64,000 nucleotides of DNA from Pandoraea nosoerga (GCF_902459585.1 NZ_CABPSC010000014.1:62001-126000), one strand, 5' to 3'. Positions 34,124 through 43,529 are shown, counted from the first letter of the stretch. The notes: generated by a model from the sequence alone, not told the origin. Program-made: numbers and translations.

Positions 34124-35398
34124 ATGAAAGCTTCCGTGATTTTCCCCGCTACCGCCGCACAAGTCGAGCCGTCGACGCTTCCGAGCGCCTCGGAAGTGTC
34201 GCCATCGCGCGACAACGCGAGCCCCGCGCCACTCGATGCCGCGGGGCTGCGTGCGCTCGCCTTGCGCATTCGCGAGTGGGCGCACGAGCTCGGTTTCGGT
34301 GCGGTGGGCATCACGGACACGGACCTCTCGCACGCCGAAGCGGGCCTGCAGCGGTGGCTCGACGACGGCTGCCACGGCGAGATGGACTACATGGCCGCGC
34401 ACGGCATGAAGCGCGCGCGGCCCGCGGAACTGGTGCCGGGCACCGTGCGTGTGATCAGCGCGCGCATGAATTACCTGCCGGGCGACACCGACATGGCCGG
34501 CTGGCGCCGTCACGAGGCCGAACGGGCGAAGCAGCCCGGCGAGGCGATCGTGTCGATCTACGCGCGCGGACGCGACTATCACAAGGTCATGCGCCACCGG
34601 CTCCAGCAGTTGTCAGAGCGAATTGCGCAGGCCATCGGCCCGTTCGGGTATCGCGTGTTTACCGACTCCGCGCCGGTGCTGGAGGTCGAACTGGCGCAAA
34701 AGGCCGGCCTTGGCTGGCGCGGCAAGCATACGCTGCTGCTCTCGCGCGACGCCGGTTCGCTCTTTTTCCTCGGCGAAATCTTCGTCGACGTGCCGCTGCC
34801 GGTCGATGCGCACATCAACGCCGATGGCGATGGTGGCGGCGATGGCGCCGGCAGGACCGGCGAGAGGGGCGCGATGCGGCCCGGCGAGCACTGCGGGCAA
34901 TGCCGGAAGTGCCGCGACGTGTGTCCGACGGGCGCGATCACCGAGGCGTTTCGCGTCGACGCGCGGCTGTGCATTTCGTACCTCACCATCGAGCACAAGG
35001 GCGCGATTCCCGAACCGCTGCGCGCGAAGATGGGCAACCGCATCTATGGTTGCGACGATTGCCAGCTCTTCTGCCCCTGGAACAAGTTCGCACAGCCTTC
35101 GCCGCTGGCGGACTTCGCGCCGCGCAACGGACTCGAGCGTGCGTCGCTGGTCGAGCTGTTCGCGTGGACGGAGACGGCGTTCATGGAACGGCTTGCCGGC
35201 AGTCCGATTCGCCGCATCGGGCACGAGCGCTGGCTGCGCAATCTGGCCGTCGGCCTCGGCAATGCCCTGCGCGGGACCTCGGACGCCGCCGCGCGGGTCC
35301 AACTGCGCAACGCGCTGCTCGCCCGCCGCGATCACCCTTCCGCGCTCGTGCGCGAACATGTCGAATGGGCGCTAGCCCAGGAAGGAGCCACGGTTTGA
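34124..35398 (+). CDS. queG: Epoxyqueuosine reductase
   Basis: Cobalamin- and iron-sulfur-dependent enzyme that reduces epoxyqueuosine to queuosine in tRNA. The 424-aa protein begins with about 40 extra residues, then FGAVGITDTDL, YMAAHGMKRARP and YGRDYHKVMRHR-type ARGRDYHKVMRHRL. Two 4Fe-4S clusters are bound by CGQCRKCRDVCPTGAI and GCDDCQLFCPWNKF. A HEAT-like C-terminus follows. A Gly/Asp-rich insert (about residues 227-250, INADGDGGGDGAGRTGE) sits just before the first cluster. ATG 34115 is an alternative start. It is coupled to xerD, whose TTG overlaps its stop. Confidence 0.94.
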   Translation: MKASVIFPATAAQVEPSTLPSASEVSPSRDNASPAPLDAAGLRALALRIREWAHELGFGAVGITDTDLSHAEAGLQRWLDDGCHGEMDYMAAHGMKRARPAELVPGTVRVISARMNYLPGDTDMAGWRRHEAERAKQPGEAIVSIYARGRDYHKVMRHRLQQLSERIAQAIGPFGYRVFTDSAPVLEVELAQKAGLGWRGKHTLLLSRDAGSLFFLGEIFVDVPLPVDAHINADGDGGGDGAGRTGERGAMRPGEHCGQCRKCRDVCPTGAITEAFRVDARLCISYLTIEHKGAIPEPLRAKMGNRIYGCDDCQLFCPWNKFAQPSPLADFAPRNGLERASLVELFAWTETAFMERLAGSPIRRIGHERWLRNLAVGLGNALRGTSDAAARVQLRNALLARRDHPSALVREHVEWALAQEGATV

Positions 35399-36513
35399 GT
35401 CCGCGCTCCCGCAACTTGGCTGATGCCATTGAGACGGCTCATGCCGTCGATGCCGGCGATCGCGCCGACGCCATCGATGCCGGCAATGCCCTGGGCGACG
35501 CCGACGAGCCGTTCGAGCAGGCGGCGCGCAGCGGGGCGCACGATGGCGCCGATGGCGCCGATGGAGCCGATGGAGCAGCCGCCGAAGCGGACCCCCCTTC
35601 GTTCGACTCCGACGGCAAGGCGTTCCGCCGCAGCCTCGCGCTCATCGACCAGTTTTGCGACACCCTATGGCTCGAAGACGGCCTCTCGCGCAACACGCTC
35701 GACGCCTACCGCCGCGACTTGCGGCTTTTCGCGGAATGGCTGGGCGCCAAGCGCGACACACCGCTCGACGGCGTGGACGAGGCGGCGCTCTCGGCCTATC
35801 TGGCGTGGCGTCGCGACAGCCTGGCGAGCAGCATCAACCGTCGCCTGTCCGTCTTCAAGCGCTTTTACCAGTGGGCGCTGCGCGAGCACGTCGTGCAGCG
35901 CGACCCGTGCCTGCGCATCGCGTCGGCCAAGCGGGCGCAGCGTTTGCCTTCGACGCTGTCCGAGGCGCAGGTCGAAGCCCTGCTCGCGGCGCCCGACGTG
36001 TCGCAGCCGCTCGGACTGCGCGATCGCGCCATGCTGGAGCTGATGTATGCGAGCGGACTGCGCGTGTCCGAGCTCGTCGCGCTCAAGACCATCGAAGTGG
36101 GGCTGAACGAGGGCGTGCTGCGCATTTTCGGCAAGGGGGCGAAGGAACGGCTGGTGCCGTTCGGCGAGGAAGCCAACGGCTGGCTCGCGCGCTATCTCGC
36201 CGAGAGCCGCGGCGTGCTGCTCGCGGGCCGTGTGTGCGACACGCTGTTCGTCACCCAGCGCGGGGAGGGCATGACACGTCAGGCGTTCTGGTATTTGATC
36301 AAACGCTATGCGCTGCAGGCCGACATTCGCGCGCCGCTCTCGCCGCATACGCTGCGTCACGCGTTTGCCACGCATCTGATCAATCATGGTGCGGATCTGC
36401 GCGTGGTGCAGTTGCTGCTCGGCCACGCGGACATCTCCACGACGCAGATCTACACGCACGTGGCGCGCGAGCGCCTCAAGGCGCTGCACGCCCAACACCA
36501 TCCGCGCGGCTAG
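35395..36513 (+). CDS. xerD: Site-specific tyrosine recombinase XerD
   Basis: Resolves chromosome dimers at dif with XerC. I take the TTG at 35395, which overlaps the queG stop and follows AAGGAG; this gives 372 aa. The first 75 residues are an acidic Ala/Asp-rich extension (DGADGADGADGAA, from a 9-bp DNA repeat) not found in standard 300-aa XerD. The core-binding domain follows (IDQFCDTLWLEDGLSRNTL in part), then the catalytic domain with Arg in YASGLRVSELV, HxxR in HTLRHAFATHL, LLGHADISTTQIYTH with His and the Tyr nucleophile. Since no ATG precedes the core, either TTG or an internal GTG/CTG is used. Confidence 0.93.
   Translation: MSPRSRNLADAIETAHAVDAGDRADAIDAGNALGDADEPFEQAARSGAHDGADGADGADGAAAEADPPSFDSDGKAFRRSLALIDQFCDTLWLEDGLSRNTLDAYRRDLRLFAEWLGAKRDTPLDGVDEAALSAYLAWRRDSLASSINRRLSVFKRFYQWALREHVVQRDPCLRIASAKRAQRLPSTLSEAQVEALLAAPDVSQPLGLRDRAMLELMYASGLRVSELVALKTIEVGLNEGVLRIFGKGAKERLVPFGEEANGWLARYLAESRGVLLAGRVCDTLFVTQRGEGMTRQAFWYLIKRYALQADIRAPLSPHTLRHAFATHLINHGADLRVVQLLLGHADISTTQIYTHVARERLKALHAQHHPRG
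35542..35577. repeat. Four 9-bp tandem repeats inside xerD
   Basis: GATGGCGCC, GATGGCGCC, GATGGAGCC, GATGGAGCA in a row. They encode the Asp-Gly-Ala repeats of the XerD N-terminal extension; being 9 bp long they keep the frame when the number changes. Confidence 0.8.
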
Positions 36514-36531
36514 GCCGGTGCGGGCCTTCGC

Positions 36532-38097
36532 TCACAACAATGCCCTGAGCTTGTGCCTGAGCACCTTGCCCGTCGACGCGGCGGGCAGGGCGTCGAGCAC
36601 GAGAATCTGCGCGGGGCGCTTGTAGGGGGCCAGGCGCCCGGCTGCCCACGCTGCGAGCGCGCTCACGTCGATGTCATGGCCGGGGCGCGCTTGCACGAAC
36701 GCGACGACCTCCTCGTTGCCGTCCCGCGCGCGGCCGAGCACGGCGGCCTGCAGCACGTCCGGATGACTCGCAAGCGCCTGCTCGACCTCGGCCGGGTAGA
36801 CGTTGAAGCCGGAATGGATGATGAGCTCCTTGGCGCGCCCCGCGACAAACAGCGCGCCGTCGGCCTCGCGGTGTGCGAGATCCCCGGTGCGCAGCCACCC
36901 GTCGGCATCGATGGCCGCCGCGGTCAGTTCGGGCGCGCGGTAGTAGCCGAGCATCACGTTCGGTCCACGCACCCGGAGCTCGCCGACTTCGCCGTCCGGC
37001 AAGTCGCGGCCGTCGGGCGCGACGATGCGCACCGCGACGCCGGGAATCGCGGGCCCCACGGCGCAGTCCTTGCGAGGCGCGTCGAGACGGGTCTGGGAGA
37101 CGGTCGGGCTGCTCTCCGTGAGCCCGTAGCCGTTATGGACGGGCAGGCCATAGAAGGCCTCGACGCGCGCCTTGAGGGCGGCGTCGAGCGGCGAGCCGCC
37201 CGAGTAGACGAAGCGCAGGCGCGGCGCAACGAGCGGCGCGTTACGACTTGCCACGTAGGCCATCAGCCGCGCGTGCATGGCGGGCACGCCCTGCAGGATC
37301 GTCAGGCCGTCGTGCGCGAGGGCGTCGAGCACCGCTTCGGGCGTGAAGCGCGCGGCGAGCCGCAGTGTCGCGCCTGCGTAAAGCGTGCCCAGGCACACCG
37401 AGGTGAGGCCGTACACGTGGGAGATGGGCAGCACGCCGTAGGCGACGTCCTCGACGCACACGCGACGCAGCGTGCTCGACACCGCCGCGACGAACATCAG
37501 GTTGCGGTGCGACAGGCACACGCCTTTCGGCGTGCCGGTCGTGCCCGTCGTGTAGATGAGCGCGGCGCACTGTCTGGCAGGATCGGCTTGCACCGCCTCC
37601 GCTTCGCTGGCGGGGTCGGTGTCGGACACGGCGATGGCGCCCGGCGCGAGTTCGGGCCAGGCCACGGTGGCCGCGTCGGCGCGCGCATGCACGGCGGCGT
37701 CGGGCGAGGCGTCGACGGTGTAGGCGGCGCAACGCGCGCGCGCGTGCTCGCGGATCGCACGCAGCTCCGTCGCGCTGAGCCGTGCGTTGCACAGCAGCGG
37801 CCATGCGTCGAGCGACGCGGCGGCGAGCAGCAGCACCACGTAGGCGATGCTGTTCTCTCCGACGATCATCACGCGATCGCCGCCGCGCACGCCGTGCCCG
37901 CGAAGGCGTGTGGCGCAGGCCGAGACGGCGCGCGCGAGTTCGCCATAGGTCACGCGACCGAAGTCGTCGATCAGGGCGGTGCGAGCAGGCGCGTGCGCGG
38001 CAATGCGCGCAGGCAGGGTATCGATGCGTGCCGGCAGGTTCGCCAGCAGCGAGGCGGCGAACGCGTCTTCTCGCGAGGTATCGGGGGGCGCGGACAT
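36532..38097 (-). CDS. AMP-dependent acyl-CoA synthetase/ligase
   Basis: Adenylate-forming enzyme of 521 aa that activates a carboxylic acid, usually to its CoA thioester. Motif A5/P-loop is LIYTTGTTGTPKGVCLSHRN, followed by GYGLTESSPTVSQ, GWLRTGDLAHREADG and the hinge GRAKELIIHSGFNVYPAEVE; the C-terminal catalytic Lys is in RPAQILVLDALPAASTGKVLRH (in part). Substrate unknown: fatty, aromatic or other acids are possible. ATG 38097 has a TACAAT box 7 nt upstream; an ATG at 38106 overlaps that box. It is a single gene between xerD and ybaK. Confidence 0.9.
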   Translation of the reverse strand: MSAPPDTSREDAFAASLLANLPARIDTLPARIAAHAPARTALIDDFGRVTYGELARAVSACATRLRGHGVRGGDRVMIVGENSIAYVVLLLAAASLDAWPLLCNARLSATELRAIREHARARCAAYTVDASPDAAVHARADAATVAWPELAPGAIAVSDTDPASEAEAVQADPARQCAALIYTTGTTGTPKGVCLSHRNLMFVAAVSSTLRRVCVEDVAYGVLPISHVYGLTSVCLGTLYAGATLRLAARFTPEAVLDALAHDGLTILQGVPAMHARLMAYVASRNAPLVAPRLRFVYSGGSPLDAALKARVEAFYGLPVHNGYGLTESSPTVSQTRLDAPRKDCAVGPAIPGVAVRIVAPDGRDLPDGEVGELRVRGPNVMLGYYRAPELTAAAIDADGWLRTGDLAHREADGALFVAGRAKELIIHSGFNVYPAEVEQALASHPDVLQAAVLGRARDGNEEVVAFVQARPGHDIDVSALAAWAAGRLAPYKRPAQILVLDALPAASTGKVLRHKLRALL

Positions 38098-38104
38098 GGC
38101 TGGC

Positions 38105-38110
38105 ATTGTA
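38105..38110 (-). promoter_or_regulatory. -10 box TACAAT 7 nt before the acyl-CoA ligase start
   Basis: Read on the minus strand: TACAAT, GCCAGCC, ATG. It leaves no room for a leader with a Shine-Dalgarno sequence. Confidence 0.45.
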
Positions 38111-38159
38111 ATGCGGGCGCCGGCACGCGGCAGAACAGGCGCGGCGCCCCCTGTTTCAT

Positions 38160-38165
38160 TACAAT
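38160..38165 (+). promoter_or_regulatory. -10 box TACAAT 8 nt before ybaK start
   Basis: TACAAT, AGGCGCCC, ATG on the plus strand. Transcription would begin only about 2 nt before the ATG. No strong -35 is visible. Confidence 0.45.
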
Positions 38166-38173
38166 AGGCGCCC

Positions 38174-38665
38174 ATGAGCAAGACCAGACACGTCTCGGAA
38201 ACGCCGGCCACGCAGTTTCTGAAGCAGAAGAAGGTGGCCTTTACGGAACACGTCTACGAGTACGTCGATCATGGCGGCACCGGCGAGTCGGCGCGCCAGT
38301 TGGGCGTGGATGAACATTGCGTCGTCAAGACGCTCGTCATGGAAGACGAAAAGGCGCGTCCGCTGATCGTGCTCATGCACGGCGATCGCACCGTGTCGAC
38401 GAAGAATCTGGCGCGCCAGATCGGCGCCAAGCGCGTGGAGCCGTGCAAGCCCGAAGTCGCGCAACGGCATTCGGGCTACATGGTGGGGGGCACGTCGCCG
38501 TTCGGCACCAAGAAGGCCATGGTCGTCTACGTGGAGTCGTCGATTCTCGATCTTCCGCAGATCTATATCAACGGCGGGCGCCGCGGCTATCTCGTCGGCA
38601 TCGCCCCGCAAGTGCTTCTCAACACGCTGGCTGCCAAGCCGGTCGCCTGCGCGCTCGACGAGTGA
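38174..38665 (+). CDS. ybaK: Cys-tRNA(Pro) deacylase YbaK
   Basis: Hydrolyses Cys-tRNA(Pro) formed in error by prolyl-tRNA synthetase. The 163-aa protein fits the YbaK/ProX editing-domain family: TPATQFLKQKKVAFTEHVYEY, the conserved Lys in CVVKTLVMED, and the substrate loop GGTSPFGTKKAMVVYVE and GGRRGYLVGIAP. It is cytoplasmic and stands alone upstream of plsY. The start is fixed by the short distance to the upstream TACAAT and by the conserved N-terminus. Confidence 0.93.
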   Translation: MSKTRHVSETPATQFLKQKKVAFTEHVYEYVDHGGTGESARQLGVDEHCVVKTLVMEDEKARPLIVLMHGDRTVSTKNLARQIGAKRVEPCKPEVAQRHSGYMVGGTSPFGTKKAMVVYVESSILDLPQIYINGGRRGYLVGIAPQVLLNTLAAKPVACALDE

Positions 38666-38792
38666 GGCGCCGCGCGCCGCCGTCCACGCGCGGGACGGCC
38701 GCGCGGCGCAACCCCGTGTTTGCCAGAATGGGGCGGCGGGGCGGCTCAAGTAGAATGGCGCCCATCACAAAAACTCATCACGCACGAAGTTC

Positions 38793-39395
38793 ATGGCCAC
38801 ACTGGTTTTTATCGTTCTCGCGTATCTGATCGGCTCGGTGCCGTTTGCGGTGATCGTCAGCCGCACCATGGGGCTGGCCGACCCGCGCAGCTACGGCTCG
38901 GGCAACCCCGGCGCCACGAACGTGCTGCGCTCGGGCAACAAGAAAGCGGCCGTGCTCACGCTCATCGGCGACGCCTTCAAGGGCTGGCTCGCGGTATATC
39001 TCGCCGAGCGCTTCGCCGGTGAGTGGGGCGTGGGCGAGTTCGGGCTGGCTGCCGTGGCGCTGGCGGTATTCATCGGCCATCTGTACCCGGTGTTCCTGCG
39101 CTTCGCGGGCGGCAAGGGCGTGGCGACGGCCGCCGGTGTGCTGCTCGCCATCGATCCGATCCTCGGTCTGGCGGTCATTGCCACCTGGCTGATCATTGCG
39201 GTGTTCTTCCGCTATTCCTCGCTGGCCGCGCTCGTGGCGGCCGTGTTCGCGCCGCTCTACTACGTGTTCATGTTCGGGCTCGGCCCGTATGCGCCGGCGG
39301 TGATCGTGATGGCGATCCTGCTCGTCTACCGGCATCGCTCGAACATCGGCAAGCTCATCGCCGGCAAGGAAAGCCGCATCGGTCAGAAGAAGTGA
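38793..39395 (+). CDS. plsY: Glycerol-3-phosphate acyltransferase PlsY
   Basis: Inner-membrane enzyme that transfers acyl from acyl phosphate to glycerol-3-phosphate, the first step of phospholipid synthesis. The 200-aa protein has several membrane segments and the three cytoplasmic PlsY motifs: [18 protein letters not shown], the [13 protein letters not shown] glycine-rich loop, and [10 protein letters not shown] before it. A TAGAAT (38751-38756) could be its -10. The gene is followed by a strong bidirectional terminator shared with the convergent yajQ. Confidence 0.96.
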   Translation: MATLVFIVLAYLIGSVPFAVIVSRTMGLADPRSYGSGNPGATNVLRSGNKKAAVLTLIGDAFKGWLAVYLAERFAGEWGVGEFGLAAVALAVFIGHLYPVFLRFAGGKGVATAAGVLLAIDPILGLAVIATWLIIAVFFRYSSLAALVAAVFAPLYYVFMFGLGPYAPAVIVMAILLVYRHRSNIGKLIAGKESRIGQKK

Positions 39396-39418
39396 CACCG
39401 GGGGGCTTTTCCGCAATG

Positions 39419-39449
39419 AAAAAACCCGCAGGCGCTGCGGGTTTTTTTT
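39419..39449. terminator. Bidirectional intrinsic terminator between plsY and yajQ
   Basis: ACCCGCAG (39424-39431), GCG, CTGCGGGT (39435-39442), flanked by six A on the left and eight T on the right, so it works on both strands for the convergent genes. Confidence 0.92.
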
Positions 39450-39499
39450 GTGCCTGACGGCGCCCGAGAGCGCCGCAAGCGCACGATGCGCGCCCGTGC

Positions 39500-39985
39500 T
39501 CAGTCGCGGAAGTTGTTGAAGTCGAGCGGCGTGTCGGTCACGTCCTTGCGCAGCAGCGCGATGGCGCTTTGCAGATCGTCGCGCTTGGCGCCCGAGACGC
39601 GCACCGTGTCGCCCTGGATGCTCGCCTGCACCTTCATCTTGCTGTCCTTGATCAGGCGCACGATCTTCTTGGCCAGGTCACCTTCGACGCCCTTCTTGAC
39701 CTTGACCACCTGCTTGACCTTGTCGCCGCTGATCTTCTCGATCTTGCCGTAGTCGAGGAAGCGCACGTCCACGTTGCGCTTGGCCATCTTGCTCACGAGC
39801 ACCTGCGTGACCTGATCGAGCTTGAAGTTGTCGTCCGCGTACAGCGTGAGCTCCAGCTCCTTGTGCTCGATGCGCGAGTCCGATCCCTTGAAGTCGAATC
39901 GCGTCGAGATCTCCTTGTTGGCCTGCTCGACGGCGTTCTTGACCTCCACCATGTTGGCTTCGCTAACCACGTCAAACGACGGCAT
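39500..39985 (-). CDS. yajQ: YajQ-family nucleotide-binding protein
   Basis: Small protein of 161 aa with two ferredoxin-like domains; relatives bind RNA or nucleotides, and in Xanthomonas and Pseudomonas they bind cyclic di-GMP. It begins [21 protein letters not shown], contains [15 protein letters not shown] and ends in the usual [18 protein letters not shown] 39985 follows AGGAGAGCCAG; the upstream open frame is unsupported. It is a single gene, convergent with plsY. Confidence 0.95.
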   Translation of the reverse strand: MPSFDVVSEANMVEVKNAVEQANKEISTRFDFKGSDSRIEHKELELTLYADDNFKLDQVTQVLVSKMAKRNVDVRFLDYGKIEKISGDKVKQVVKVKKGVEGDLAKKIVRLIKDSKMKVQASIQGDTVRVSGAKRDDLQSAIALLRKDVTDTPLDFNNFRD

Positions 39986-40253
39986 CTGGCTCTCCTGAAA
40001 TACAAAGGGTTCGTGAAATGGCGGCCGCGCCCGGCAACAGTATCGGCACGCGTCGCATGCCGGTGCGGCGTTCCGAACGGCGGCGACGGCGCCGGTATAA
40101 TGCGAAAACCCGTGCACGCCCGTGCACGGGTTCGTGCGGAAATTCGTGTGCAAGCCCGCGCGCAAATGCTTCTCGCCCGACATTGTAATTCAGCCGTCGG
40201 TTCCGCGTCCCCTTCCGGCGATGACCGGCGATGGCCGGCGCGGCCCGCGCCCA

Positions 40254-41288
40254 ATGGTGTCTTCTTACTTCATGCTCCAGTTGCAACGCGACGTCAGTCT
40301 GCGCGAATTCAACACCTTCGGTTTGCCCGCCACCGCCCGCTATGTCGCGACGATCGACAGCGAGGCGGCGCTGCTGGAGGCCCTTGCCATGCCCGAGCTG
40401 CGCGGCCTGCCCCGGCTGGTGCTCGGCGGCGGCAGCAACGTGGTGCTCACGCGCGACTTCGACGGCGTGGTGCTGCGCATGGCCATTCGCGCTCGCGAAC
40501 GCCTCGCCGATGATGCCCACGCCCGCTACGTGCGCGGCGGCGCGGGGGAAGTCTGGCACGACTTCGTCGACTGGACGCTCTCGCAGGACTGCCCGGGTCT
40601 CGAGAACCTCGCGCTGATTCCGGGCACGCTGGGCGCGGCACCCATCCAGAACATCGGCGCCTACGGGCTTGAGTTGGCCGAACGTTTCGCCGAGCTGCGC
40701 GCGCTCGATACGACGACCGGCGAATTCGTCACGCTCACGCGCGAGACGTGTGCGTTCGGCTATCGCGACTCGTTGTTCAAGCGCGAGCCGGGCCGCTACA
40801 TCATTGTCGCCGTCACGCTGCGGCTGCCGCAGCCGTGGCAGGCGGTCACGGGTTACGCCGACGTCTCGCGCACGCTCGCCGAGGCGGGCATCGATGCGCC
40901 GCACGCGCGTCAGATCTTCAACGCGGTCGCCGACATTCGCCGCCGCAAATTGCCCGATCCGATGGAACTTGGCAATGCGGGCAGCTTCTTCAAGAACCCT
41001 GTCGTCGACGCAGCCACATTCGCCGCGCTGCGTGAGCGTTTTCCGCAAGCCGTGGGCTACGCACAGCCGGATGGCACTTCCAAGGTGGCCGCCGGCTGGC
41101 TCATCGACCAGTGCGGCTGGCGCGGCAAGTCGCTCGGCAAGGCCGGCGTGCATGAGCGTCAGGCGCTGGTACTCGTCAACCGGGGCGGTGCGAGCGGCGC
41201 GGATATCGTCGCGCTCGCACGCGCCATACAGGCCAGCGTGCACGAGCGCTTCGGCATTACGCTCGAACCCGAGCCGCTCGTGCTCTGA
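40254..41288 (+). CDS. murB: UDP-N-acetylenolpyruvoylglucosamine reductase
   Basis: FAD enzyme that reduces enolpyruvyl-UDP-GlcNAc to UDP-MurNAc for peptidoglycan. With ATG 40254 it has 344 aa, starting just before [17 protein letters not shown]-binding stretches are [17 protein letters not shown] and [18 protein letters not shown]; the active-site Ser lies in [12 protein letters not shown] and the Glu near the C-terminus ([11 protein letters not shown]). In-frame ATGs at 40122, 40221 and 40272 are alternatives, none with a clear ribosome site. The type I form matches other betaproteobacteria. Confidence 0.94.
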   Translation: MVSSYFMLQLQRDVSLREFNTFGLPATARYVATIDSEAALLEALAMPELRGLPRLVLGGGSNVVLTRDFDGVVLRMAIRARERLADDAHARYVRGGAGEVWHDFVDWTLSQDCPGLENLALIPGTLGAAPIQNIGAYGLELAERFAELRALDTTTGEFVTLTRETCAFGYRDSLFKREPGRYIIVAVTLRLPQPWQAVTGYADVSRTLAEAGIDAPHARQIFNAVADIRRRKLPDPMELGNAGSFFKNPVVDAATFAALRERFPQAVGYAQPDGTSKVAAGWLIDQCGWRGKSLGKAGVHERQALVLVNRGGASGADIVALARAIQASVHERFGITLEPEPLVL

Positions 41289-41321
41289 CGCTGCCGGGCG
41301 GCGCGCGGGAGGCTCGATCCC

Positions 41322-42797
41322 TCACGCCTTGATCGCCGTGGCGTCGGGCAGGCGCTGCAGGTAGTCGCGCCGCAGATCGACCGACGAGCGCACGCCCACG
41401 TCGGCGTAGTGCGCATCGAGCCAGCGGCTCGCGGCTTCGCGGCCGCGGTCGCGCAGGGTCGTCAGGAAGTGCCAGTCGGTCACGAATTTCGTCGACGACG
41501 ACAGGTCGTAGAGCGCCTTGTCGGCGCGGATCGAGTGAATCAGCGGGTATTTCAGGCGTTTGCGGAATTCCGGCTTCAGCCAGCCTTCGTCGATCAGCTT
41601 GTGGACGAACGAGATAGCGCGGAATTCGCGCTGCAGCGAGGCATTGAACGTGATCTCGTTCACGCGGTTCATGATCTGTCCCGGCAATACCGGCTTTTCC
41701 TTGCGCTCGATCGGGTTGATGTGAACGATCAGGATATCGCTCGTGACGGTCTCGTAATAGAACGGGTAAAGCGCCGGATTGCCCAGGTAACCGCCATCCC
41801 AGTAATAGTCCTCGTCGATCTTCACCGGCTTGAACAGCCACGGCAGGCACGCCGATGCCATCGCCACGTCCAGCGTGATCTCGTGCGTGCGGAAGATGCG
41901 GATGTTGCCCGTGCGGATGTTGGTTGCCGACACGAACAGATGCGTTGCCGTACTCTCGCGAAGCCGCTCGAAGTCGACCTGCGCTTCGAGCACCGTGCGC
42001 AGCGGATTGATTTCGGTCGTGGGCTGCGAGAACGGCATCATCCACTGCTGCATGCTCTGCATCCAGTCATGCCAGACCGGATATTCGGTGGGTCGCCCGT
42101 TGAGCCAACTGAAGACGGTCTGCGCCCACGCCGTCGCCGACGATCCCGCTTGCGACACGCCAAGCCAGAAGCTGTGCAGCGCCTCGCGTGCTTTCTCCCG
42201 TGGATCCACACCGGGACGGTCGAGCAGGCCGTGCGCGAGCACCACGGCGTTCATCGTGCCGGCCGACGCGCCGCTGATGCCTTCGAATTCGAGACGCCCG
42301 TCTTCGAGCAACTTGTCGAGCACGCCCCATGCATACGCGCCGTGCGCGCCGCCGCCTTGCAGGCCCAGATCGATGCCTTTGCGTCGGGGGCTGACGCGTC
42401 GGCCGCGGGACGGTTTGGCCGGGTTCGTGCTGGGGCTGCGCGCGCGCGCGTTGCCGCCGGTGCCGGCCGGCGCGTCGGTGCCGCCCCTAGCTTGGGGGTT
42501 GCCGCCGTCGCCGTCGCCATCCGCCGGGGCGGGGCGCTTGCGGGCGCGCGGCGCGGGCGTCTTGCCCGACCGGGTGCGGCCGTCCGGCGGAAGCAGCGGG
42601 ACGTCGCTCGGCTCGAGATCGGCGCCCGCACCGTGGGATGGTGCGCGTTCTGCGCGGGCGTCGTCAGCGGCGCGGGAGGCGTCGGAAGTGTCGGCAGTGT
42701 AGGAAGTGCCGGCGGATGGCGCAGTCGCCGGAGCCGGTGTCGGGGAGGTCAGGTCGCCGGCAGCATCGTCGGCGGATTCCGGGGGCAGACGCGACAT
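41322..42797 (-). CDS. Patatin-like phospholipase with a long disordered N-terminus
   Basis: Serine lipid hydrolase of 491 aa. The patatin domain starts near residue 147: oxyanion loop GLQGGGAHGAYAWG, nucleophile Ser in ISGASAGTMNAV (GxSxG) and catalytic Asp in YYWDGGYLGNPAL (DGG). The first 145 residues are rich in Ala, Pro, Gly, Ser and Arg (RKRPAPADGDGDGG, KPSRGRRVSPRRKG) and look disordered, with no clear signal peptide. ATG 42797 gives the protein; the frame stays open upstream. Substrates of such enzymes include phospholipids and polyhydroxyalkanoate granule lipids; no choice can be made here. Confidence 0.88.
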   Translation of the reverse strand: MSRLPPESADDAAGDLTSPTPAPATAPSAGTSYTADTSDASRAADDARAERAPSHGAGADLEPSDVPLLPPDGRTRSGKTPAPRARKRPAPADGDGDGGNPQARGGTDAPAGTGGNARARSPSTNPAKPSRGRRVSPRRKGIDLGLQGGGAHGAYAWGVLDKLLEDGRLEFEGISGASAGTMNAVVLAHGLLDRPGVDPREKAREALHSFWLGVSQAGSSATAWAQTVFSWLNGRPTEYPVWHDWMQSMQQWMMPFSQPTTEINPLRTVLEAQVDFERLRESTATHLFVSATNIRTGNIRIFRTHEITLDVAMASACLPWLFKPVKIDEDYYWDGGYLGNPALYPFYYETVTSDILIVHINPIERKEKPVLPGQIMNRVNEITFNASLQREFRAISFVHKLIDEGWLKPEFRKRLKYPLIHSIRADKALYDLSSSTKFVTDWHFLTTLRDRGREAASRWLDAHYADVGVRSSVDLRRDYLQRLPDATAIKA

Positions 42798-42883
42798 AGT
42801 GAGTAGCGGCGCCGGGCCGCGCTGAACCGGCCGAGAGGGCAACGCGCGAGACGTCGATCCCGCGCGATGGCTGTGGCCGTCGG

Positions 42884-43207
42884 TTAGCCGTAGTGGCAGA
42901 CGTAATCGAGCGTCTCGACGACCTCGATATCGAACTTGCTGTTGCCGGGCACGGAGAACTGCTGACCGGCGGCGTACTCCTGCCACTCGGTCTGGCCGGC
43001 CAGGCGAATGCGGCAGCGGCCGCCCGTGACTTCCATGATTTCAGGGGCATCGGTACCGAACTGGAGCGTGGCGGGGAAGATCACGCCCAGCGTCTTGCGC
43101 GTGCCGTCCGGGAACAGCACGGTGTGCGAGACACACTTGCCGTCGAAATAGGTGTTGGCGCGCTTGATTACGGAAACGTTGTCGAACTGTGTAGCGTTTT
43201 GCGTCAT
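42884..43207 (-). CDS. ppnP: Pyrimidine/purine nucleoside phosphorylase PpnP
   Basis: Cupin-fold enzyme of 107 aa that phosphorolyses several nucleosides (activity known for E. coli PpnP). Sequence fits the family: [25 protein letters not shown] (in part), [14 protein letters not shown] and [21 protein letters not shown]. It is cytoplasmic and a single gene. The 400-bp upstream region carries two perfect inverted repeats, so it may be a regulated gene. Confidence 0.92.
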   Translation of the reverse strand: MTQNATQFDNVSVIKRANTYFDGKCVSHTVLFPDGTRKTLGVIFPATLQFGTDAPEIMEVTGGRCRIRLAGQTEWQEYAAGQQFSVPGNSKFDIEVVETLDYVCHYG

Positions 43208-43336
43208 GACCGATTGCGGTGTCGAGTGCGAGGGAAATCGCGATGAGGAGCCGTGCGAATGGCTCGGTAAGCCGGCCCTGGCGTGGGCCGGCGTGAATTC
43301 ATGCTAGCACGTTTCGAACGTCGACTCGCCAGGCAT

Positions 43337-43378
43337 TTGTGCGATGCACAACGAATTTGCACTGTGATGGTGCAAATT
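43337..43378. promoter_or_regulatory. Twin inverted repeats upstream of ppnP
   Basis: TTGTGC-GAT-GCACAA (43337-43351) and, 2 bp on, AATTTGCAC-TGTGATG-GTGCAAATT (43354-43378). Both are perfect dyads, and the arms share the TGCAC/GTGCA core. They look like adjacent operator sites; the protein is unknown. Confidence 0.55.
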
Positions 43379-43529
43379 GCGAAATGTTCTGACGGCGGCG
43401 TCCGACTGTGGCGCGCCGACATGAAGCGCGTGCCGATGCGTGACGGCAGCGCGTCAGCGATGATAGCGGAACGCAGGTCGCGGCGGGGACTTGAGAAAGG
43501 CGCCTGAGGGACGCAGGCGGGGGCGGCGA

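Noticed and set aside
43283-43507. 74-codon plus-strand frame in the ppnP-argF spacer
   Set aside because: No Shine-Dalgarno, composition like other chance frames, and it runs through the inverted repeats.
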